Source: Bacteroidia bacterium (GTDB lineage: Bacteria > Bacteroidota > Bacteroidia > Bacteroidales > CAJPTX01). From it: a DNA stretch of 11,394 nt. Positions 1 to 5,940 of this stretch are shown here, in pieces (position 1 is the first letter of the stretch; each line of letters starts with the position of its first letter). The stretch covers positions 1 through 11,394 of the forward strand of contig CAJPTS010000042.1 of the NCBI GenBank assembly GCA_905373625.1. Reading direction: 5' to 3'. The translations under genes were made by a program, and so were the position numbers. The notes beneath the pieces were generated by a model. It made no database searches. It had not been told where the DNA came from and was given only the letters and a program-made list of their open reading frames with translations.

Positions 1-879
1 AAAGGCGTTATTTCTACATCTATTCGCGAACCGCTAGGGTTGAAATCTAACTTAGTCGTTACGATGGGTGGCAAAGAGTACCGTCTTGCTGCCTCCAATG
101 CTCCCTCACTTTTTGACGACGGAAAAACATTCTCAGCGCCAATAGATCTGCGACTGGATTCGATGGGGAAGTTCTCCTATTCTTATGAATTGAATGGTCA
201 TAAAGACTTGCTGTTCTATGTTCAAGCCGACGCCACGGATGTCAACCTCAAGTTACACTATGCCTCCCCCTCCTTCTCAGGAGATTTCTTGCCCGACGAG
301 CGTACCATCTCGGATAGTGTTACCACGGCGCACTGGACTCTATTCTCGAGTGCGTCCACTTTTTCAAAAGTCACGGTTAAAGAGCGCGACAGACGCTATT
401 ATGACTATGATGAGGCAAGTCTACGTTATTTCTCAGTTAGCACGCAGTTTACCGACGTGTATTATCGCGCCATCGAACGTTCGTTGAAATATGCGATACT
501 GATCATCGTTTTCACCTTCCTCACGTTCTTCTTTACTGATACGCTTTCTAAGACAAATATGCCGATGATTGGCTATTTGCTTGCAGGGTGCGCCATCCTA
601 TTGTTTTACACCTTATTGCTCTCTATTTCAGAGTATCTGGCTTTCGGATGGGCTTACCTAATCTCGTGTTTTGCAATTATTGGCATGATCGGTGTCTATT
701 TCTGGAGCTTTGTTCGCAGTATAAAAGCTACCATGGTATGTGTAGGAATTTTGGTTATACTCTATTTATTCCTTTACCTCATATTGCAGATGGATACATT
801 CCCATTATTAGTTGGTAGCATTTTCTTGTTTATCGTACTGGGTATAGTAATGTATCTCTCGCGCAAATTAACGTGGTAA
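1..879 (+). CDS. creD: Inner membrane protein of the CreD family, 5' end outside window
   Basis: This is the C-terminal 292 residues of a CreD-family inner membrane protein. The reading frame is open from base 1 and the family is normally about 430-470 residues, so the start lies upstream; the TTG at base 40 is not a credible start. Visible family marks are a periplasmic segment with PSFSGDFLP followed by AHW (about residues 90-112), then the very conserved ERSLKYAILIIVFTFLTFFF stretch, followed by GYLLAGCAILLFYTLLLSISE. After these come roughly six closely spaced hydrophobic helices up to residue 290, ending in LSRKLTW. I recognise close resemblance to E. coli CreD in these blocks. In enterobacteria creD belongs to the CreBC regulon and affects envelope stress and colicin or beta-lactam responses; its biochemical role is unknown. 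The gene ends just before a strong terminator, so it closes its transcript. Family assignment is firm; function in this organism is inference. Confidence 0.93.
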   Translation, partial: KGVISTSIREPLGLKSNLVVTMGGKEYRLAASNAPSLFDDGKTFSAPIDLRLDSMGKFSYSYELNGHKDLLFYVQADATDVNLKLHYASPSFSGDFLPDERTISDSVTTAHWTLFSSASTFSKVTVKERDRRYYDYDEASLRYFSVSTQFTDVYYRAIERSLKYAILIIVFTFLTFFFTDTLSKTNMPMIGYLLAGCAILLFYTLLLSISEYLAFGWAYLISCFAIIGMIGVYFWSFVRSIKATMVCVGILVILYLFLYLILQMDTFPLLVGSIFLFIVLGIVMYLSRKLTW

Positions 880-898
880 GCTACATTGCATTCGTGAA

Positions 899-933
899 AA
901 AGGCGTAACTCTTAGTGAGTTGCGCCTTTATTG
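899..933 (+). terminator. Rho-independent terminator after creD, possibly bidirectional
   Basis: A 13-bp stem is formed by 899-911 and 917-929 (AAAGGCGTAACTC against GAGTTGCGCCTTT, one T-G wobble) with a five-base loop, followed by TTTATTG. It begins 19 bases after the creD stop codon. The A-run on its left side (897-901) would act as a U-tract on the minus strand, so it could also back up rpmE termination. Confidence 0.87.
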
Positions 934-1007
934 TTGCCTGAATATTAGCAATATGTTTGCGAATGGGCTCAATACCCTCCGTTATCACTTTATACGTCAA
1001 TTCAGAG

Positions 1008-1042
1008 AAAAATAAACCCCACGAACAAAATTGCTCGTGGGG
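1008..1042 (-). terminator. Rho-independent terminator after rpmE
   Basis: Read on the minus strand, a stem CCCCACGA (1035-1042 side) pairs with TCGTGGGG (1017-1024 side): eight perfect pairs, a mismatch, and two more pairs closing a four-base loop. It is followed by a T-rich run (complement of 1008-1016, AAAAATAAA). It lies 23 bases beyond the rpmE stop codon and converges with the creD terminator. Confidence 0.87.
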
Positions 1043-1065
1043 CGATTGTTTAACCAAAATACTCT

Positions 1066-1323
1066 TTACTTCTTCTGATTACGATTACCGTACCGACTCA
1101 TAAACTTATCTACGCGTCCTGCGGTATCTACAAGCTTCATCTTACCCGTATAGAACGGATGCGATGCACTCGAAATTTCCATCTTGAAAAGCGGGTAAAC
1201 TACGCCGTCTATTTCTATGGTCTCGCGGGTATTTACTGTTGATTTTGTGATAAAGACCTTGTCATTAGACATGTCTTTGAATGCTACCAAGCGGTAATTT
1301 TCTGGGTGAATTCCCTTTTTCAT
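1066..1323 (-). CDS. rpmE: 50S ribosomal protein bL31, type B (zinc-free form)
   Basis: This encodes an 85-residue bL31 of the large ribosomal subunit, which helps form the bridge to the 30S head. The N-terminus MKKGIHPENYRLVAFKD, the central ITKSTVNTRETIEIDG and the SSASHPFYTGKMKLVDTAGRVDKF block are typical of the family. There is no cysteine anywhere, so the zinc-binding C+ form is excluded and this is the longer type B (rpmE2/YkgM-like) protein. The ATG is supported by an AGGAGG sequence nine bases upstream, which is unusually strong for this phylum. It is a single-gene unit with its own -7 box and terminator, divergent from xseB. In other bacteria type B copies are often repressed by Zur under zinc sufficiency; I see no clear Zur-type palindrome, though an unexplained inverted repeat lies at the expected -33 position. 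Confidence 0.96.
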   Translation of the reverse strand: MKKGIHPENYRLVAFKDMSNDKVFITKSTVNTRETIEIDGVVYPLFKMEISSASHPFYTGKMKLVDTAGRVDKFMSRYGNRNQKK

Positions 1324-1332
1324 TCTTATAAA

Positions 1333-1338
1333 CCTCCT
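1333..1338 (-). promoter_or_regulatory. Strong Shine-Dalgarno of rpmE
   Basis: AGGAGG on the minus strand (CCTCCT on the plus strand) sits nine bases before the rpmE ATG. Most genes in this phylum, including all others in this window, lack such a site, so this one probably has a regulatory or efficiency role specific to rpmE. Confidence 0.85.
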
Positions 1339-1346
1339 GCCAATAT

Positions 1347-1368
1347 GTTGGACATCCTATCGCCCAAC
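1347..1368 (-). promoter_or_regulatory. Hairpin at the 5' end of the rpmE leader RNA
   Basis: On the minus strand GTTGGGC (1362-1368) pairs with GTCCAAC (1347-1353) through an eight-base loop. The stem has seven pairs with one G-U; on the plus strand the same position would be an A-C mismatch, which points to a minus-strand RNA structure. The transcript predicted from the -7 box at 1376-1383 would begin almost exactly at the base of this stem. It could be a 5' stabilising hairpin or the target of autogenous control by L31, a mode of control reported for rpmE in E. coli; the latter is inference. Confidence 0.5.
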
Positions 1369-1375
1369 TCTGCGG

Positions 1376-1383
1376 CAAAGTTA
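1376..1383 (-). promoter_or_regulatory. Bacteroidetes -7 promoter box of rpmE
   Basis: The minus strand reads TAACTTTG, an exact match to the TAnnTTTG box of the Bacteroidetes primary sigma factor. It is about 53 bases upstream of the rpmE ATG, giving a leader of about 45 bases. No clear TTG is present at the -33 position, where instead one arm of an inverted repeat (1402-1430) lies. Confidence 0.7.
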
Positions 1384-1620
1384 ATATTTATTTCTGGAGT
1401 GTCTCTGATTTTATGCGTTACGATCAGAGAAGAATGAGACGAGATTCTTTTTGCAAAACTCCAACCCCATAGTCAAAAAGAAAAATTTATACTGTCGCTA
1501 AATAGTTACACAGTATGCAGAAATAGTGCTTTCTACCAAGAATTTTCGCAGTCGCTAACCAAGTCATTGGAATTTAGGTCTACCTAACCATGCTAAAGCG
1601 TATTATTCGTTTTTATATAA
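1384..1620. other. Divergent intergenic stretch with several inverted repeats
   Basis: The gap between rpmE and xseB is about 360 bases and has no convincing ORF or RNA gene. It holds three inverted repeats: TCTCTGAT/ATCAGAGA (1402-1409 and 1423-1430), ATACTGT/ACAGTAT (1489-1495 and 1510-1516), and TTAGGT-CT-ACCTAA (1574-1587). It also holds a direct repeat GTCGCTAA (1494-1501 and 1551-1558). The first two have the same arm-to-arm offset of 21 bases, about two helical turns, which is compatible with dimeric regulators. No terminator-like U-tract follows any of them. Treat these as candidate operators only; short repeats can occur by chance. Confidence 0.4.
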
Positions 1621-1624
1621 GTTC

Positions 1625-1652
1625 TTGTTTATCTAATTAAACGCTACCTTTG
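1625..1652 (+). promoter_or_regulatory. Bacteroidetes-type promoter of the xseB operon
   Basis: TACCTTTG at 1645-1652 matches the TAnnTTTG -7 box exactly, and TTG at 1625-1627 can serve as the -33 element with a 17-base spacer, within the range reported for this phylum. The predicted transcript starts near 1657-1660, about 25 bases before the xseB ATG. The TTG at 1650, inside the box, is therefore not the xseB start. Confidence 0.8.
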
Positions 1653-1682
1653 TTCTGTAAGAATTTGTTAGGTAAGCAGGTT

Positions 1683-1949
1683 ATGGGGGGAGAGAAATCG
1701 CTCGGCGAAAGCGTAGAGACACTGTTTGCAAATGGAGTCTCTTTTGCGCAAGCATTGCAGCGCCTTGAGTATCTTGGAAATGAGCTCGATCGAGGCTCTA
1801 TTGAGCTGGAAGCATTAGCAGCAACTATACATGAGATGGATCTGTTGTTGCGTTTTTGTGCACAAAAGCTCGGCGTAGTACGTAGTTCGGTAGAAGACGT
1901 TATCTCTGGCTGGAAGCCTTTACTATCCACATTGAATGAACAAGATTAG
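1683..1949 (+). CDS. xseB: Exodeoxyribonuclease VII small subunit
   Basis: This 88-residue protein matches the small subunit of exonuclease VII, the XseA-XseB complex that degrades single-stranded DNA from both ends and takes part in mismatch and damage processing in the cytoplasm. The family pattern is visible: FAQALQRLEYLGNELDRGSI, then LEALAATIHEMDLLLRFCAQKL, two helices of the coiled-coil hairpin that packs onto XseA. Length fits the usual 65-90 residues. I chose the ATG at 1683 because the in-frame TTG at 1650 falls inside the promoter box and would precede the transcript start. The large subunit xseA, often adjacent in other genomes, is not in this window: upstream is the divergent rpmE. 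The 3' end overlaps the next gene by 14 bases, suggesting translational coupling. Confidence 0.87.
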   Translation: MGGEKSLGESVETLFANGVSFAQALQRLEYLGNELDRGSIELEALAATIHEMDLLLRFCAQKLGVVRSSVEDVISGWKPLLSTLNEQD

Positions 1950-4900
1950 TTATCGCGCGATCGATCTGATTGCAGGGTGGGTTATTTTTCTAGTAGCTAC
2001 TTTAGTGTATCTGCTGACTTTAGAACCCACTGCGAGTTTCTGGGACTGTGGCGAGTTTATCGCCTGTGGTTACAAACTCATTGTAGGGCATCCCCCAGGA
2101 GCGCCCTTCTTTCTCCTTTTAGTGCGCCTATTTGCCCTATTTGCGCCCGATGTGGAACATGTAGGAGTGATGGCGAATGCTATGTCGGCCTTCGCTAGTG
2201 GCGCTACTATAATGTTCTTGTACTGGTCTATTGCGCACTTAGCTCGTAAGCTGATCCTTCGCAAAGAAGAACGTGCGCTTTCGGTTTGGGAACGAGTGCA
2301 AGTGATAGGTGCAGGTGCCATCGGAGCGCTTTGCTATACATTTAGTGACACATTCTGGTTCTCAGCCGTGGAAGGTGAAGTATATGCCCTCTCCTCGCTA
2401 TTTACTGCGGTAGTCTTTTGGGCTATTCTTAAATGGGAGTCTGAGTTTCAACAGGCGCGTGCAAGCCGCTGGATTGTGCTCATAGCCTACCTCATGGGAC
2501 TTTCAATAGGTGTACACCTACTAAACTTGTTGGCCATTCCAGCCATTTGTCTCGTATATTACTTCCGCCGATACCCATTCTCATGGTGGGGACTACTGAA
2601 AGCGCTTATTCTGAGTGGCATTTTACTTCTTGCAGTGCTTTACGGTGTAATCCAAGGTTTGATAGTCATAGCCTCTTGGTTCGAGCTACTTTTTGTCAAC
2701 GGTTTCGGACTGCCATTCATGTCTGGTGCCATCTTCTTCTTTGTACTTTTGGCTGCATTGCTCGCCTTAGGGGTTGTACTCTCGCACAAGCGTCGTGCTT
2801 ACACTGCACATCTGCTCTTTATTTGCTTTGCCATGCTCCTTCTTGGCTACTCGAGTTACACACTCATCGTGGTACGCTCACTCGCCAATCCTACACTAGA
2901 TCAGAACGGCGTGGACAATATGTTTGCATTGCGCTCCTACCTTAATCGTGAGCAATACGGAGACCGCCCACTACTGACTGGGGCGTATTACAATGCTCCT
3001 GTAGAAGATTATGTAGATGGTACTGAAGTATATGCTCCCCGCGGCGATAGCTACAAAGTGGTAACCCAACGTACCGAACCCAAGTACGACCCGCGTTTTG
3101 AGACAGTATTTCCACGCATGTGGAGTAGAGATCCTGTGCATATCCGCGGTTACAAGAGTTGGGTAAATATAAAAGGGACTCCCATTGTCACACGCGACCG
3201 CAGCGGACAGGAACAAGTAATTGCCAAACCAACCTTTGGAGAGAATTTACTCTTCTTTTTCCGCTACCAGCTGGGGCACATGTACTGGCGTTACTTTATG
3301 TGGAATTTTAGCGGACGTCAGAACGACTATCAAGGGTACGGTCACGACGTCTTTCGCGGCAACTGGCTAACGGGTATACCGCTGCTAGACGATGCACGTC
3401 TAGGACCACAAGATAAACTGCCAGCCCCATATATCGGTAACAGAGCGTATAACAGATATTTTCTTCTTCCCCTCTTGTTAGGGCTTTTGGGCTTATTCTC
3501 GCAGTTCAATAAGGATACGAAGAATTGGGGGGTAGTACTCACGTTATTTGTACTAACGGGCATAGCCATAGTTGTTTACTTAAACCAGAAGCCTTACGAG
3601 CCGCGTGAGCGTGATTATTCTTTTGCGGCTAGTTTTTATGCTTTTGCCATCTGGGTGGGGTTAGGAGTAATACCCTTGGCACGTTTCTTTGCTCGCTTCA
3701 TGAAAGAGAAAATCGGGACAAGTAGTGCTATACTTCTCTCTTTCTTAGGCGTTCCGCTTCTAATGGGCGTGCAAAACTGGGATGATCATGACCGTTCGCA
3801 TCGTTTCGTTTCGCTAGAATTCGGACGAAATATGCTGCGCTCGGTATCTAATAATGGCATTCTATTTACCTACGCAGATAATGACACCTTCCCGCTTTGG
3901 TATTCGCAGGAGGTGGAAGGTTTTCGTTCGGATGTGCGTGTATGCAATCTGACGTATTTAGGAGGCGATTGGTATATCGACGTTATGCGCCGCAAAGCTT
4001 ATGAGGCTGACGGGTTACCTTTTGGTCTGGAGCGGGAAGACTACCTTGAGGGGAACAATGACGTTATTTTAGTACAGAATCGGTTATCTACGCCTTTGAA
4101 CCTAGGTGATGCTATACGCTTTATTCAGAGTACCGACCCGCGTACCAAGATTCCGTCGCCCTATGCTGGTGTAGACAAATTAGCCTTTATTCCTACTACC
4201 AATCTTTGGGTGCGTGCAGATTCGGCTACCGTGGCGAGTTACGTGAGTCCGCAATACCTTACACAATTGTACGATACTGTATACTTAGATCCTGGTTCTA
4301 ACCTTCTTTACAAGAATGGTTTTGCCATGTATGCCCTCATTGCTAACAATGATTGGAAGCGCGGACTCTATTACTCTCCTATGCTCCCGAAAGACATGTA
4401 CTGGGGATTGGACAAATATTTTGTAGACGAGGGGCTTGTCTCCGCAGTACTACCTGTGAAACAAGATACCACACAACACGAAATGGTGGACACGGCTAAG
4501 ATGTACCAATATCTTATGCACGACTATAATTTCCGTAGTATTGCAGATGAACGCGTATATCTGGACGAGACCTGCAAACGCATGATAGAGTACTATATTG
4601 ACGCTTTTGTTTCGGCCTCTACGGCTTTTGTAGAACTGGGTAACAAGAAACGCGCTGAGGAGATCCTTGACCGTTGTTTCGATGTATTACCCCCCGCGCG
4701 CGTTGGTTGGAGCTACAAGTGGATACCACTTATTGAGGCATATTACCGAAGCGGAGCAAAAGAAAAAGGCGATGCAAAACTCAATGAATATGTGCAGCAA
4801 TGCTTGAGTACGCTCCGTTTCATTCAGCATCTCTCGCCTACGGCTTACCGTAATAGTGAGAATGAAATTTCGATCAACACTGCCTTGTTACAAGAGCTAA

Positions 4901-4980
4901 TGCGCTTAGCACAACGCTATGCAAGTCGCGAAATGTTAAATGAACTAGACGCACAGTTGGGAGGCATCCTGAACAGTTAG
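1936..4980 (+). CDS. DUF2723 family membrane protein, GT-C type glycosyltransferase
   Basis: This 1014-residue protein belongs to DUF2723, a GT-C-like family whose human member TMEM260 is a protein O-mannosyltransferase. After a first membrane helix (about residues 10-29) comes the family signature FWDCGEFIACGYKLIVGHPPG-like segment (35-55), with acidic D37 and E40 and a second acidic pair in SAVEGEVY (143-150), as expected for catalysis from a lipid-linked sugar. About eight further helices reach residue 313. A large extracytoplasmic loop (about 315-505) follows, then four helices (508-611) including YEPRERDYSFAASFYAF. A soluble C-terminal half follows, with NWDDHDRSHR (614-623) and a TPR-like helical region near the end. 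The likely role is transfer of a sugar from a polyprenyl phosphate donor onto a protein or glycan outside the inner membrane. Substrate is unknown; a link to the phylum's general O-glycosylation is inference. The start overlaps xseB, and the next gene begins at its stop. Confidence 0.9.
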   Translation: MNKISYRAIDLIAGWVIFLVATLVYLLTLEPTASFWDCGEFIACGYKLIVGHPPGAPFFLLLVRLFALFAPDVEHVGVMANAMSAFASGATIMFLYWSIAHLARKLILRKEERALSVWERVQVIGAGAIGALCYTFSDTFWFSAVEGEVYALSSLFTAVVFWAILKWESEFQQARASRWIVLIAYLMGLSIGVHLLNLLAIPAICLVYYFRRYPFSWWGLLKALILSGILLLAVLYGVIQGLIVIASWFELLFVNGFGLPFMSGAIFFFVLLAALLALGVVLSHKRRAYTAHLLFICFAMLLLGYSSYTLIVVRSLANPTLDQNGVDNMFALRSYLNREQYGDRPLLTGAYYNAPVEDYVDGTEVYAPRGDSYKVVTQRTEPKYDPRFETVFPRMWSRDPVHIRGYKSWVNIKGTPIVTRDRSGQEQVIAKPTFGENLLFFFRYQLGHMYWRYFMWNFSGRQNDYQGYGHDVFRGNWLTGIPLLDDARLGPQDKLPAPYIGNRAYNRYFLLPLLLGLLGLFSQFNKDTKNWGVVLTLFVLTGIAIVVYLNQKPYEPRERDYSFAASFYAFAIWVGLGVIPLARFFARFMKEKIGTSSAILLSFLGVPLLMGVQNWDDHDRSHRFVSLEFGRNMLRSVSNNGILFTYADNDTFPLWYSQEVEGFRSDVRVCNLTYLGGDWYIDVMRRKAYEADGLPFGLEREDYLEGNNDVILVQNRLSTPLNLGDAIRFIQSTDPRTKIPSPYAGVDKLAFIPTTNLWVRADSATVASYVSPQYLTQLYDTVYLDPGSNLLYKNGFAMYALIANNDWKRGLYYSPMLPKDMYWGLDKYFVDEGLVSAVLPVKQDTTQHEMVDTAKMYQYLMHDYNFRSIADERVYLDETCKRMIEYYIDAFVSASTAFVELGNKKRAEEILDRCFDVLPPARVGWSYKWIPLIEAYYRSGAKEKGDAKLNEYVQQCLSTLRFIQHLSPTAYRNSENEISINTALLQELMRLAQRYASREMLNELDAQLGGILNS

Positions 4981-4982
4981 TG

Positions 4983-5678
4983 ATGATCAATTTGAGTCCT
5001 CCGCGAGGCTTGTCGCGTCTTTTTACGAATATAACATGGTACGTGGCGCAATCGCCGCGTACCGTTTATCTCACCTTTGATGACGGTCCGATGGAGGGCG
5101 TGACCGATTGGGTGCTCGATCTTTTAGCTAGCTATAATGCTCGTGCAACATTCTTTTGCTTAGGTAGGAATGCGGAACGCTACCCGCTCTTGTTAGAACG
5201 CATCCGCCGCGAAGGACACACGGTGGGTAATCATACTTACAGCCACCTGCGCGGTTTCAGAATTTCTACTGACGAATATTATCAGGACGTTATCATGGCC
5301 AATGACATATTGCGTTCTGACTTGTTTCGTCCCCCTTATGCGCGTTTTACTCCGAAGCAGTATCGTGCTCTCAAACCTCATTTTAAGGTGGTACTCTGGT
5401 CCGTTTTGAGTATGGACTACAGTAAGTGGGTCAGTCCTGTGCGCTGTGCTGAAATGGTGCTAGCTAACGTCCGTGGCGGAGATATAGTTGTATTCCACGA
5501 TTCGTACAAGGCGCTAGGCAATTTGCGTTATGCACTTCCTCTATGTTTGGAATACTTGACGGCACTCGGTTATCGTTTCCTTCCCCTAGAAGAAGGTCTT
5601 TGTGCTCCGATGCTCTCTGAGCCTTTTGTACCTGAAACGATGTTAACTCCAGAATTACTCCGTGTAAAAAGCAAATAA
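4983..5678 (+). CDS. Polysaccharide deacetylase, NodB/CE4 family
   Basis: This 231-residue metal-dependent deacetylase removes acetyl groups from an N-acetylated amino-sugar polymer or glycolipid. The NodB motifs occur in order: TFDDGP (31-36, catalytic base D33 and metal ligand D34), HTYSH (metal ligands H84 and H88), FRPPYA (115-120), LWSVLSMDYS (138-147), and VVFHD with H172. All key residues are present, so it should be active. It is almost only the catalytic domain, with no signal peptide, lipobox or membrane helix at the N-terminus, which leaves its location and substrate uncertain. The ATG at 4983 is chosen over the GTG at 4980; the gene sits two bases after the DUF2723 stop, so the two are surely cotranscribed and perhaps act on the same glycan. 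Fold assignment is firm; substrate is not. Confidence 0.92.
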   Translation: MINLSPPRGLSRLFTNITWYVAQSPRTVYLTFDDGPMEGVTDWVLDLLASYNARATFFCLGRNAERYPLLLERIRREGHTVGNHTYSHLRGFRISTDEYYQDVIMANDILRSDLFRPPYARFTPKQYRALKPHFKVVLWSVLSMDYSKWVSPVRCAEMVLANVRGGDIVVFHDSYKALGNLRYALPLCLEYLTALGYRFLPLEEGLCAPMLSEPFVPETMLTPELLRVKSK

Positions 5679-5928
5679 AAACGAAACAGAAGGACGGTTA
5701 CTATTGTTATTTTCTCTAATCAACAAAAGATAGATGTGTTAGACGCTGTTTCCCGAATTCTGTGCGAGTGTACTTTTTTTAATGTGACTGATTTCCAAAC
5801 TGTAGGCAGTGAGAACACAAAAGACCGCCCTTAAAATGTGGAATATACGCGGAGAAAAATACGCGGCGATACATGATAAGAGTTGCTCCTATCCGCGGTT
5901 TGCCGAACGCCTAAATAAACACCTTTAA
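5679..5928 (+). pseudogene. Possible frameshifted remnant of a small gene
   Basis: The space between the deacetylase and the M23 gene has two long open stretches that join through a one-base frame change. From 5679 to 5831 the frame is open for 51 codons with a protein-like pattern (VTIVIFSNQQKIDVLDAVSR and onward) but has no ATG. From 5806 to 5925 the next frame is open, including ATG at 5836 and a 30-codon ORF beginning MWNIRGEKYAAIHDK and ending at TAA 5926-5928, 12 bases before the M23 start. Joined near 5806-5832 they would give a protein of roughly 75-80 residues. I do not recognise a family. Open runs this short can arise by chance, and the 30-codon ORF might alternatively be a leader peptide or nothing. 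A heptamer of T lies at 5774-5780. Confidence 0.25.
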
Positions 5929-5940
5929 CTCTCTTACGCT

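Noticed and set aside
880..1020. An open minus-strand frame of about 45 codons between the creD and rpmE ends (reading toward an in-frame TAG near 882).
   Set aside because: It has no good start codon, overlaps both terminators, and shows no recognisable family; most likely a chance open frame.
1650..1682. TTG at 1650 as an extended N-terminus of xseB (11 more residues).
   Set aside because: The codon overlaps the TAnnTTTG promoter box and lies before the expected transcription start; the ATG at 1683 gives a normal family length.
5771..5778. TACTTTTT as a promoter -7 box for the M23 gene.
   Set aside because: It lacks the final G of TAnnTTTG, has no TTG at a suitable distance upstream, and lies within a T run; too weak to call.
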